Assembly (NCBI GenBank): GCA_019421105.1 | Contig: JAHZFY010000065.1 | Span: forward strand, 1-6,342 | From: a bacterium | GTDB lineage: Bacteria > Bacillota_I > Bacilli_A > RFN20 > CAG-826 | Length of the DNA stretch: 6,342 nt | Direction of reading: 5' to 3' | In this document: in pieces, positions 1 to 6,314 of the stretch | Numbering within the stretch: the stretch's first letter is position 1 | Layout: every line of letters begins with the position of its first letter | Program-made: the position numbers and the translations under genes | The notes under the pieces: model-generated | What the model saw: the letters and a program-made list of their open reading frames with translations, nothing else | Database searches by the model: none | What the model was told of the DNA's origin: nothing

Positions 1-503
1 GCTATAAATTGCATTTGAGTTCCTTCTAAAATCATGTGATCATATTTTGCTTTTGATTTTAATATCAATGCATGAGGTATACCAAAGCCAAATGTACTCA
101 CACTATAAATAAATGAATTAATCGCTACTATTGCATAATCTTTATAAGAATAATCAAAATAAGATTTTCTTGCTAGTAAACTACTTGAATAACAGGTGTT
201 TTCCACTTCCCATTTAAGTAATTTACCTTTTAAGAAAAAATAAAATATGCCTAAAGTAATCACACACAATAAAAAATATAGACTGAATTTTTTATAAGCA
301 GTTAAAACTTTACCTTTAAAATCTAGCGAATTACCATTTATATATGTATTATTTAATACATATTTCTTTTTTAATACATAAGTATACGGCAACAATAAAA
401 ACAAAGAAATTACATTTAAAAAATAATAAAAAAGTAGATGTAAAATATAATCTTTTCGACTTGCTTTAAAAACACTGCTATGAAGATTATTCACTTTTTT
501 CAT
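1..503 (-). CDS. YjgN/DUF898-like multi-pass membrane protein, 3' end cut by window edge
   Basis: The frame opens with ATG directly after the engB stop (TAGATG) and stays open for 167 codons to the left edge, so the C-terminus is missing. Hydrophobic segments lie at about residues 22-42, 72-91 and 122-147. Around them a motif recurs: residues 39-64 (LPYTYVLKKKYVLNNTYING, then SLDFKG), 82-104 (ITLGIFYFFLKGKLLKWEVENT) and a weaker copy at 136-166 (STFGFGIPHALI, then KYDHMILEGTQMQF). This resembles, from memory, the Firmicute YjgN/DUF898 pattern of a 'TLGIxYPWA' membrane end, basic residues, an H/N-T pair and 'IDGKRLKFDG'. The family is an inner-membrane protein family without an established function. 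No good ribosome binding site precedes the start, so translation probably depends on coupling to engB. That it is a real membrane protein gene is fairly sure; the family call is moderate because the usual tryptophan of YPWA is replaced (PYTY, PHAL). Bacillus has an unrelated-looking small membrane protein gene, ysxD, at this position. Confidence 0.7.
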   Translation of the reverse strand, partial: MKKVNNLHSSVFKASRKDYILHLLFYYFLNVISLFLLLPYTYVLKKKYVLNNTYINGNSLDFKGKVLTAYKKFSLYFLLCVITLGIFYFFLKGKLLKWEVENTCYSSSLLARKSYFDYSYKDYAIVAINSFIYSVSTFGFGIPHALILKSKAKYDHMILEGTQMQFI

Positions 504-1091
504 CTACTTTATAATTAAATTTTCTATTTTAATTTTTAAAATATCAATACCTTTTTTATTTTTGCTAGAAGTAAATATAACATCCTCTTTATCCAAATTG
601 AATTTATTATTAATTTCCACTAACATCTTATGCTTTTCGCTTTGATTTAACTTATCTGATTTAGTTAAAACGACCAAAAACTTAACATTTAGTTGTCTTA
701 AATAATCAAAAATAGTTAAATCATCTTCCGAAATTTCTCTTCTAGAGTCTAATAAAAACAACACACCTTTTAATTTTTGATGCTTTGAAAAATAATTTTC
801 CATTAACTCTGCAAAAAAATCTATTTCTTGAGCGTTGGACCTTGAATAACCATATCCAGGAGCGTCAACTAAATAAAAAGTTTTGTCTATATTAAAATAA
901 TTCAATAATTTAGTGAAACCAGGTTTAGATGAGGCAAAAGCTAATTTAGAGTTATCACATAATGCATTGATCAAGCTTGATTTCCCCACATTACTTTTGC
1001 CCACAATTAAAATTTCATTTAAATCATCGTTTGGAGCCTGCAAATAAGAAGCTGCAGACTTTATGAATAAAGAATTTCTAAAATTAATCAT
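504..1091 (-). CDS. engB: EngB/YsxC/YihA family ribosome-biogenesis GTPase
   Basis: This is a 195-residue GTPase of the TrmE-Era-EngA-EngB-Septin class, of normal length for EngB (about 190-210). All G motifs are visible: G1 P-loop GKSNVGKS at 31-38, G2 threonine T60 in PGFTK, G3 DAPGYG at 76-81, G4 TKSD at 143-146 and G5 SSK at 175-177. PGFTKLLNYF followed by LVDAPGYGYS is characteristic of EngB rather than Era or Der. In Bacillus subtilis the family is essential and acts late in assembly of the 50S ribosomal subunit. The ATG follows the lon stop with no gap, and a GAGGAA ribosome binding site lies inside the last lon codons, so the two genes are translationally coupled. Its place downstream of lon is the conserved Firmicute arrangement. 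Confidence 0.96.
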   Translation of the reverse strand: MINFRNSLFIKSAASYLQAPNDDLNEILIVGKSNVGKSSLINALCDNSKLAFASSKPGFTKLLNYFNIDKTFYLVDAPGYGYSRSNAQEIDFFAELMENYFSKHQKLKGVLFLLDSRREISEDDLTIFDYLRQLNVKFLVVLTKSDKLNQSEKHKMLVEINNKFNLDKEDVIFTSSKNKKGIDILKIKIENLIIK

Positions 1092-3062
1092 CTATTCCTC
1101 TTTTAGGGCAACTTTAATCGCATCATCAACATTGTTCATAAAAACAATTTTGATACTATTTTTAACTTCTTCTGGAAGTTCTTCAATTTGTTTTTTGTTT
1201 TCACTTGGTACGATGACTGTTTTAATACCAGCTCTTAAAGCAGCTAAAGTTTTTTCTCTTAAACCACCAATTGGCAAGGCATGCCCTCTTAAAGTGACTT
1301 CCCCAGTCATCGCTACGTTATGATCAACAGGCCTTTTGCTCAAACAAGAAATAATAGCAAGGGTAATAGCAACACCTGCTGATGGACCATCTTTTGGAAC
1401 AGCACCTTCAGGTACGTGAATATGGACATCATTATTCATGAAAATAGAAGAATCAATCTTATATTTTTCAGCGTTTGCTCTAACGTAGTCTAAAGCAATC
1501 GTCGCACTTTCTTTCATAACATCGCCAAGATGTCCAGTTAAAATCAATCCGCCTTTTCCAGCAAAATGATTTACTTCAATTGGTAAAATATCTCCACCGT
1601 ATTCAGTATAAGCAAGACCAGTGACGACACCGATTTGTTTGCTTCTTTCTTTTTTGGTAGAATCAAAAATTTCAACACCTAAGTATTCTTTAACCTTTTC
1701 AACATCAATGCTGATGAATTCAGGTTTTTCTTGTTCGACTAAATAAACTGCAACTTTTCTTAAACAAGAGGCAATTTGTCTTTCTAATTCACGCACGCCT
1801 GCTTCGCGTGTGTAGTGTTCTATAATATAAATAATGCCTTCTTCAGTAAAGTTGACTTGATCAGGTTTTAATCCATTGAATTCGATTTGTTTACTAATTA
1901 AATGTCTTTTTGCAATTTCAACTTTTTCTAAAAGAGTGTAAGAATTAACTTCAATCAATTCTAAACGATCTCTTAAAGGTGCAGGTATATTTTCTAAATA
2001 GTTAGCAGTACAAATAAACAAAACATCACTTAAATCATATGGTTCTTCAATGAAATTATCATTGAAAGCAAAGTTTTGTTCTGGATCTAAAACTTCTAAT
2101 AATGCAGAAGATGGATCACCTTTATAAGAAGAACCAATTTTATCGATTTCATCTAATAAAAATACTGGATTAGTAACGCCAACTTTTTTCATACCAGAAA
2201 TAATTCTTCCTGGCATAGAACCAACATACGTTCTTCTATGTCCACGAATTTCTGCTTCATCAGAAATGCCACCTAAAGATGCTTTAAAAAACTTTCTTCC
2301 TAAAGCTCTTGCAATGGAACGACCTAATGATGTTTTACCACAGCCTGGTGGGCCATAGAAACATAAAATTGGTGATTTTAAATTCCCGGTTAGTTTCTTA
2401 ACCGCTAAATATTCGACGATTCTTTTTTTGACTTTAACAAGACCATAATGGTCTTCATCTAAAATCTTTTTAACATTTTTGATATCGTCATCATCTTCTG
2501 TTTTTTGCCACCATGGAAGATTCAACAAAATATCGATATAGTTTTGAATCAAAGAAGTTTCTAATGAACCAGGTGGCATCATATCTGCTTTTGCCATTTC
2601 TGATTCGATTCTTTTTTTGATATTTTCAGGATATTTTCCTTCTTGTAATCTTTTTTTGATAGTTTCGTTTTTATCTTCTGCAGCAGCTTCGCCATTCAAT
2701 TCTTTTTTGATGGCTTTCATTCTTTCTCTTAAAAAGTATTCTTTTTGAGCTTGCTCGCTAGATTCTCTAATATTGTTATTGATTTGCTCTTCTAAAGTAA
2801 CATTAATTTTTGTTTTTTCTAATGTCTCTATTGTCAAATCATATAACGCTTTAGGATCATTTATTTTAATAGCGGCTATTTTATCTTCAAGTGGCACATT
2901 AGCGTATTGAATAATTGAATACGCTAAATTGGCAAATTCATAAATGATCGATATTGAAATACCATCTTTATGTCTTAAAGAATCAGAAATTTTATACTTA
3001 TCTGCCAAAGCTTTAATATTTACGACATAGTCGTTTAAAATATTAGGTTCAACAAAATCCAT
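1092..3062 (-). CDS. lon: Lon protease, C-terminal part (helical region, AAA+ ATPase and Ser-Lys protease); frame-separated from its N-terminus
   Basis: The open frame from ATG 3062 gives 656 residues holding most of an ATP-dependent Lon protease (S16 family), a cytosolic hexamer that unfolds and degrades damaged and regulatory proteins. Visible, numbered from this ATG: a helical region with YFLRERMKAIKKEL at 109-122; Walker A GPPGCGKT at 237-244; Walker B FLLDEID with D304/E305; sensor-1 CTAN at 351-354; a probable arginine finger in LRDRLE near 364-366; sensor-2 R424 in GVREL; and the protease domain with PKDGPSAG, catalytic Ser561, and Lys604 in LREK. The Ser-Lys distance of 43 equals that of E. 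coli Lon (S679/K722). ATG 3062 is unlikely to be the original start: the same frame stays open upstream and encodes 38 more Lon-like residues (3176-3063), which join the N-terminal fragment after one base change. A restored protein would be about 774 residues, normal for LonA. The stop of the upstream frame (TAG, 3067-3065) lies 2 nt before this ATG, so reinitiation here is conceivable. Confidence 0.93.
   Translation of the reverse strand: MDFVEPNILNDYVVNIKALADKYKISDSLRHKDGISISIIYEFANLAYSIIQYANVPLEDKIAAIKINDPKALYDLTIETLEKTKINVTLEEQINNNIRESSEQAQKEYFLRERMKAIKKELNGEAAAEDKNETIKKRLQEGKYPENIKKRIESEMAKADMMPPGSLETSLIQNYIDILLNLPWWQKTEDDDDIKNVKKILDEDHYGLVKVKKRIVEYLAVKKLTGNLKSPILCFYGPPGCGKTSLGRSIARALGRKFFKASLGGISDEAEIRGHRRTYVGSMPGRIISGMKKVGVTNPVFLLDEIDKIGSSYKGDPSSALLEVLDPEQNFAFNDNFIEEPYDLSDVLFICTANYLENIPAPLRDRLELIEVNSYTLLEKVEIAKRHLISKQIEFNGLKPDQVNFTEEGIIYIIEHYTREAGVRELERQIASCLRKVAVYLVEQEKPEFISIDVEKVKEYLGVEIFDSTKKERSKQIGVVTGLAYTEYGGDILPIEVNHFAGKGGLILTGHLGDVMKESATIALDYVRANAEKYKIDSSIFMNNDVHIHVPEGAVPKDGPSAGVAITLAIISCLSKRPVDHNVAMTGEVTLRGHALPIGGLREKTLAALRAGIKTVIVPSENKKQIEELPEEVKNSIKIVFMNNVDDAIKVALKEE
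1095..1100 (-). promoter_or_regulatory. Ribosome binding site of engB, inside lon
   Basis: GAGGAA on the minus strand, within the final glutamate codons of lon. The GAGG core ends 5 nt before the engB ATG at 1091. It fixes the engB start and shows coupling of the two genes. Confidence 0.7.
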
Positions 3063-3064
3063 CT

Positions 3065-3415
3065 CTAAGACTTCGCCAACACCAAAAAAGCAACCATCTT
3101 TTTGATAAATCTTTTCAAAATGAACTCTCGCTTTTGAAACAATTCTAACGATGAATACTTTCTTATCTTGAGTGACGCTTGTAATACGGCACCATATTCA
3201 TAGATATCTTGTTCTGTAATATCAGTTAAATCAGGGTTAATTTGCGATGTAGTAAACAATAAAGAATCATAGCGATCTTTAGAAGAAAATATTGCCTGTG
3301 ACGATATTCTTCTTGAAACCCCGATAACTTGAGTCATTTCAGGTAGAACTACCGCTTCTTTTGTAACAAGAATTGGTAGTTCGATAGGTTTATTTTTTTT
3401 GACACTGTTTGCCAT
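3065..3415 (-). CDS. lon: Lon protease, N-terminal fragment (start of substrate-binding LON domain), frameshifted after about residue 80
   Basis: The 116-residue frame begins with the true lon start: ATG 3415 with AAGGAGG 6 nt upstream, 20 nt after the tig stop. Residues 12-80 match the beginning of the Lon N-terminal domain (LPILVTKEAVVLPEMTQVIG, then R-S-Q-A-I, LLFTTSQINPDLTDIT and DIYEYGAVLQ). After A80 the sequence (SLKIRKYSS and on) no longer looks like Lon, while the frame one base back reads VTQDKKVFIVRIVSKARVHF, the expected continuation. Residues 81-116 are therefore most likely an out-of-frame tail ending in TAG. Alone, this piece would be only part of the substrate-recognition domain with no ATPase or protease. 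It is best read as the 5' part of one lon gene spanning 1092-3415, broken by a mutation or a sequence/assembly error. Confidence 0.85.
   Translation of the reverse strand: MANSVKKNKPIELPILVTKEAVVLPEMTQVIGVSRRISSQAIFSSKDRYDSLLFTTSQINPDLTDITEQDIYEYGAVLQASLKIRKYSSLELFQKREFILKRFIKKMVAFLVLAKS
3170..3197 (-). other. Site of the lon frame break (apparent loss of one base)
   Basis: The N-terminal frame is Lon-like through Q79/A80 (codon 80 at 3178-3176). The C-terminal frame is Lon-like from 3176 on (V-T-Q-D-K-K). The latter frame is closed upstream by TGA at 3200-3198, so the switch must lie downstream of that stop, and homology places it near 3176-3180. One missing base explains it. For example, restoring one A in CAAGC (to CAAAGC) gives V-L-Q-S-V-T-Q-D-K-K. 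There is no X-XXY-YYZ slippery heptamer, which argues against classical -1 programmed frameshifting. Confidence 0.8.
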
Positions 3416-3421
3416 AATTAA

Positions 3422-3428
3422 CCTCCTT
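3422..3428 (-). promoter_or_regulatory. Strong ribosome binding site of lon
   Basis: AAGGAGG on the minus strand, 6 nt before ATG 3415 and within the 20-nt tig-lon gap. It is near-perfect anti-16S complementarity and confirms that 3415, not 3062, is the primary lon start. Confidence 0.85.
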
Positions 3429-3435
3429 GCGAAGA

Positions 3436-4710
3436 TTAGTTATTGTTGTTGAATAAGAAATCTTCTGCTTGTCCTAATAAAATTTGTGTTTTTAATTCTT
3501 CGCTTCTATTGCCGATTGCTTTTTTAACATCTTCTATTTTCATGTTGTATGCGTCGGCCATTTTAGCGAATTCTAATTCTAATTCAGCATCGCCAATCAC
3601 GATGTTTTCTTTTTTAGCTACTTCTCTTAAAACTGTAACAGCCTTGATATTTTTTTCTGCTTCAGCTTTTAAAGAATTCATGAATTGTTCTTCTGTTTGA
3701 CCAATAACTTGCAAGTATTGTTCTAAATTGAAGCCAGATTGTGCCATTTGAGATTCAACACCTTTTCTTCTAGAGATAGCTTCAGATTCAATGAATGCAG
3801 CTGGAATTTCAATTTTGGAATTTGCTTCGATTTTTTCTAATAATTTTTCCATGAAAACTCTTCTTGCTTCACGTTTTGCAACATTTAATAATTCTTCTTT
3901 TTTGTTTGCACGTAATGCATCTAAAGTTTCAACTTTTTCAATATTTAAACCTTTGACAAATTCATCGTTTAATTCTGGTAAAACTTTTTCTTTAACTTCG
4001 TGTAAAACGATTTTAAAGACTGCTGGCTTATTAGCTAATTTTTCTAAATATTGAGCAGGGAATGTAACATTAACATCAAATTCGTCGCCGGATTTATGTC
4101 CGATAATTTGATCTTCAAATCCTGGAATAAATGATTTAGAACCGATGACTAATTCATAATTTGTAGCGGCACCGCCTTCAAATTTTTCACCATCGACATA
4201 GCCAGTGAAGTCAATGATAACTGTATCGCCATCTTTAACTTCGCCATCTTTTGTTTTTAAAGTAGCGTTTTGATCTAAAAGTTTTTTGACTTCGGCTTCA
4301 ACTTGTTCATCAGTGACGCTTGCTTCTTGCTTGCCAACTTCGATGTTTTTATATTCACCTAATTCAACTTCAGGGGCAGTTGTAATGATGAATTTAACAA
4401 CTAATTCAGAATCAGTAAGAGATTCAACGTTAACTTGTGGTTGTGCATATGGTTCAACCTTGTCTTCTTCAATGATTGCTTTATATGCAACAGGTAATAA
4501 AGCATTGATAGCTTCATCCATTACTTTATGTTGATCAACATGTTCTGCTAATAAGTGATCAGGTGCTTTTCCTTTTCTAAAACCTTTAACAGTGACATTT
4601 TGTTTTAATTTGTTAAAAGCTTTTTTAGTAGCGTTTGTCCATTCTTCTTTTGAAAAAGTGACAACTACTTCTGTTTGACAATGTGGTAATTTGTTTAATT
4701 TTCTTTCCAT
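3436..4710 (-). CDS. tig: Trigger factor, ribosome-associated chaperone and peptidyl-prolyl isomerase
   Basis: A 424-residue protein, the usual trigger-factor length. It binds the large ribosomal subunit beside the exit tunnel and shields nascent chains; the FKBP-type domain isomerises prolyl bonds. The N-terminal ribosome-binding domain carries the signature GFRKGKAP at 43-50. The FKBP domain spans about 150-240 (GDTVIIDFTGYVDGEKFEGG at 161-180, then LVIGSKSFIPGFE). The C-terminal helical chaperone domain covers about 245-424 and ends in NNNN. The frame is open to ATG 4743, which would add 11 residues, but I choose 4710: AGGAG lies 7 nt upstream, the protein then starts MERKLNKL, and the promoter at 4749-4777 would start transcription at about 4742, leaving 4743 at or before the transcript start. 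Lon follows after 20 nt, so tig probably leads the tig-lon-engB-membrane protein operon. Confidence 0.97.
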   Translation of the reverse strand: MERKLNKLPHCQTEVVVTFSKEEWTNATKKAFNKLKQNVTVKGFRKGKAPDHLLAEHVDQHKVMDEAINALLPVAYKAIIEEDKVEPYAQPQVNVESLTDSELVVKFIITTAPEVELGEYKNIEVGKQEASVTDEQVEAEVKKLLDQNATLKTKDGEVKDGDTVIIDFTGYVDGEKFEGGAATNYELVIGSKSFIPGFEDQIIGHKSGDEFDVNVTFPAQYLEKLANKPAVFKIVLHEVKEKVLPELNDEFVKGLNIEKVETLDALRANKKEELLNVAKREARRVFMEKLLEKIEANSKIEIPAAFIESEAISRRKGVESQMAQSGFNLEQYLQVIGQTEEQFMNSLKAEAEKNIKAVTVLREVAKKENIVIGDAELELEFAKMADAYNMKIEDVKKAIGNRSEELKTQILLGQAEDFLFNNNN

Positions 4711-4716
4711 ATTTTT

Positions 4717-4723
4717 ACTCCTA
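4717..4723 (-). promoter_or_regulatory. Ribosome binding site of tig, deciding the start
   Basis: TAGGAGT on the minus strand; the AGGAG core ends 7 nt before ATG 4710. No such site precedes the alternative ATG at 4743. Confidence 0.85.
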
Positions 4724-4748
4724 TAAATATAAAAATTACGCATTGAAA

Positions 4749-4777
4749 ATTATATTTAATATAATACTCAAATGCAA
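4749..4777 (-). promoter_or_regulatory. Sigma-A-type promoter of the tig operon
   Basis: On the minus strand a -35 TTGCAT (4777-4772) is separated by exactly 17 nt from a consensus -10 TATAAT (4754-4749). The expected transcript start is about 4742, giving a leader of about 32 nt that holds the tig ribosome binding site. The promoter sits in the 101-nt gap between the YsoA-like gene and the tig start. The -10 is one arm of the palindrome ATTATAT-TAA-ATATAAT (4765-4749), which may be a chance product of AT-richness. I see no CIRCE (HrcA) or CtsR box. Confidence 0.75.
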
Positions 4778-4811
4778 GTGAAATACTTAAATTAAATAAA
4801 ATTTATTAATT

Positions 4812-5705
4812 TTAAATTGAAAATAACTCATTAGCTTTTTCAATATCCGCCATCAACTTGATAACAATTGGGCTTGGCATCATTTTATTTGTAGGCATCA
4901 TCAAATATTTTCTCACCAACAAATCACAAGCTTGAAATAAATCATTTTCATCATCTTCGACCTCATAAGGCAAATTTGCCATATAATAGGCTGCAAGAAT
5001 AGTCTCGAATGTTTTCGCGTAAGTAATATCTTGTGTCTCGTTAGCTTTATTTATTAGAGCCTTAAATTTCCTTGTTTCAAAAAAAGGAAGAATAGTGCAA
5101 GGTTTTATAGTGATAATATCATCGTTTTTCTTCACTTTGATTAAATCATCAAATTTTAAATCGATAAGCATAATAATCGCTAATGCTTTTACTTTAAAAT
5201 TTAAATTACCACTTAAAATTTCATTCAAAGCTTTTTTATGATAATTTGCTTCTTCAAGCGTTTTTATTCTCGTTATGCCTTCGATTACTTTATTTGTATT
5301 GTTACTGGCTAATAATTCTTTTAATGACTCATCATCATCTTTTTTGTTTGAAAGTCTATCTAATTCTTTTTTTATTTTGTCTTTATAATAAATAAATTTT
5401 TCTTCAACCTCTTGAGATACATATGGATATTCTTCATAATGGTTCAATGCGTCTAAAGCATCAGAAAATTTATTGAATTGAAAGCAAATCTCCATGTGCA
5501 TTTCAATGAGCTTTCCTAAGTTTTTAGAAAGTAATTCTTCGTTATCTTTTAAACATTGGATTGCCATTTTATAATCGTTTAAAAATGCAAAAGAAAACGT
5601 TCTTAAAACAATAGTTTGAACATCTTTTTCGTTTTCGCTTAACTTTATTACTTCTTCGTAATTCTTGTTATTAAATTCTTCAAATATTCTCTTAATATTA
5701 TGCAT
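4812..5705 (-). CDS. TPR-like helical protein, probable YsoA-family homologue
   Basis: A 297-residue, probably cytosolic protein with no signal peptide or membrane segment. Residues 1-115 are amphipathic helices with TPR-like spacing (FNNKNYEEVIKLSE, FLNDYKMAIQCLKDNEELL, FQFNKFSDALDALNHYEEYP). A charged linker follows (about 110-130, with KKDDDESLK), then a helical region and a short strand-rich segment near 180-205 (KVKALAIIMLIDLKFDDLIK, then DDIITIKPCTILPF). That segment resembles, from memory, the 'PFVKT..L..L...G...V.V..FG...TVNP' segment of YsoA-type proteins, which sit just upstream of tig in Bacillus. Function is unknown; TPR folds usually mediate protein-protein contacts. Position beside tig supports the YsoA assignment more than sequence alone does. 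ATG 5705 lies 19 nt after the TetR-type gene and lacks a recognisable ribosome binding site, so the start is less certain; the next in-frame ATG is only at codon 46. Confidence 0.8.
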   Translation of the reverse strand: MHNIKRIFEEFNNKNYEEVIKLSENEKDVQTIVLRTFSFAFLNDYKMAIQCLKDNEELLSKNLGKLIEMHMEICFQFNKFSDALDALNHYEEYPYVSQEVEEKFIYYKDKIKKELDRLSNKKDDDESLKELLASNNTNKVIEGITRIKTLEEANYHKKALNEILSGNLNFKVKALAIIMLIDLKFDDLIKVKKNDDIITIKPCTILPFFETRKFKALINKANETQDITYAKTFETILAAYYMANLPYEVEDDENDLFQACDLLVRKYLMMPTNKMMPSPIVIKLMADIEKANELFSI

Positions 5706-5724
5706 TTTAGTAGTTTTTTAGTTA

Positions 5725-6261
5725 TTATTTAGTTTTATATTTACTTTTGAAAAAATCGTGGAATCCATTGGCAATAGCTTCAATTGGGGCTTTAAAATCA
5801 TCGAATACCCATTTCTTGATTACACCTAAAGATCCATATATTAAAAATGTAGTTACATACTCTTTACTAATATTTCCTTCAACGCTAGTAACAAACCATG
5901 AGTCGTTAGCTAATTGATAAAACTCTCGAAGAACTAAATTCAAAAAATGGGAAAAAGATACGTTGAAAATTGTTTTTGCTTCATTGTTATGTTGTTTAAC
6001 ATATATGCAAATTTCTGTTAACGCGTTTGTGACATTATCTCTATAATCGACGCATATTTTTTTAACATCTTCCACTATTTCTTTTTCGATTTCTTCAATA
6101 ACATCCTCGATGCAATTATAGTGCAAATAAAATGTCGATCTATTAATGTCAATAGATTCACAAAGACTAGATACATTTAGTTTTACTTTACGATTGCTAC
6201 TATAAACTCTTGTTACTTCTTGTCTAATTAAATTTTTTGTCTTTTTAATTCTTCTATCCAT
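5725..6261 (-). CDS. TetR/AcrR-family transcriptional regulator
   Basis: A 178-residue DNA-binding regulator, typical length for the family. The N-terminus DRRIKKTKNLIRQEVTRVY (2-20) is the usual first helix, and the helix-turn-helix lies at about 27-48, ending in the hallmark INRSTFYLHY (39-48). Residues 50-178 are helical. The end (IYGSLGVIKKWVFDD at 141-155, then APIEAIANGFHDFF) resembles the C-terminal domain of DhaS-like, YbjK-like Firmicute TetR proteins, which binds an unknown ligand. The frame is open to a GTG at 6306, but ATG 6261 has AAAGGAG 6 nt upstream and lies downstream of the likely -10, so I choose 6261. An inverted repeat over the promoter suggests autoregulation. No transporter or enzyme target is in the window; its target could be off the right edge or be the following YsoA-like gene, 19 nt downstream. 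Confidence 0.93.
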   Translation of the reverse strand: MDRRIKKTKNLIRQEVTRVYSSNRKVKLNVSSLCESIDINRSTFYLHYNCIEDVIEEIEKEIVEDVKKICVDYRDNVTNALTEICIYVKQHNNEAKTIFNVSFSHFLNLVLREFYQLANDSWFVTSVEGNISKEYVTTFLIYGSLGVIKKWVFDDFKAPIEAIANGFHDFFKSKYKTK

Positions 6262-6267
6262 AACTAA

Positions 6268-6274
6268 CTCCTTT
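6268..6274 (-). promoter_or_regulatory. Ribosome binding site of the TetR-type gene, deciding the start
   Basis: AAAGGAG on the minus strand, 6 nt before ATG 6261. It argues against the upstream GTG at 6306, which has no such site and would lie within the promoter. Confidence 0.85.
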
Positions 6275-6283
6275 CCTACTTTT

Positions 6284-6314
6284 ATTATAAAATAAAATTG
6301 TTGCACGAAGACAA
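6284..6314 (-). promoter_or_regulatory. Putative promoter of the TetR-type gene
   Basis: A consensus -10 TATAAT lies at 6289-6284, leaving about 16 nt from the expected transcript start (about 6277) to the start codon. The -35 is weak: TTGTCT at 6314-6309 gives a 19-nt spacer, and the hexamer at 17 nt (GTCTTC) is poor. A weak -35 under an inverted repeat fits a regulated promoter, but this is inference. Confidence 0.45.

Noticed and set aside
1063..1323. Plus-strand open frame of 86 codons
   Set aside because: It lies opposite the highly conserved Lon protease domain and the engB start, is low-complexity hydrophobic/serine-rich, and has no homology pattern. It is a shadow of lon.
3063..3200. 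Programmed -1 ribosomal frameshift in lon
   Set aside because: No slippery heptamer of the X-XXY-YYZ type occurs in the overlap near 3176, no obvious stimulatory hairpin was seen, and lon is not known to me as a frameshift-expressed gene.
3443..4534. Three plus-strand open frames (3443-3700, 3791-4054, 4286-4534)
   Set aside because: All lie opposite tig. Their Ser/Leu/Phe-rich composition is what the complement of a Lys/Glu-rich gene gives, with no recognisable protein features.
4781..4811. Possible terminator after the YsoA-like gene
   Set aside because: There is only an imperfect A/T-only inverted repeat with no G-C pairs in the stem, indistinguishable from AT-rich background.
4711..4811. 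CIRCE (HrcA) or CtsR heat-shock operator before tig
   Set aside because: I looked for TTAGCACTC-N9-GAGTGCTAA and GGTCAAA-type repeats and saw neither.
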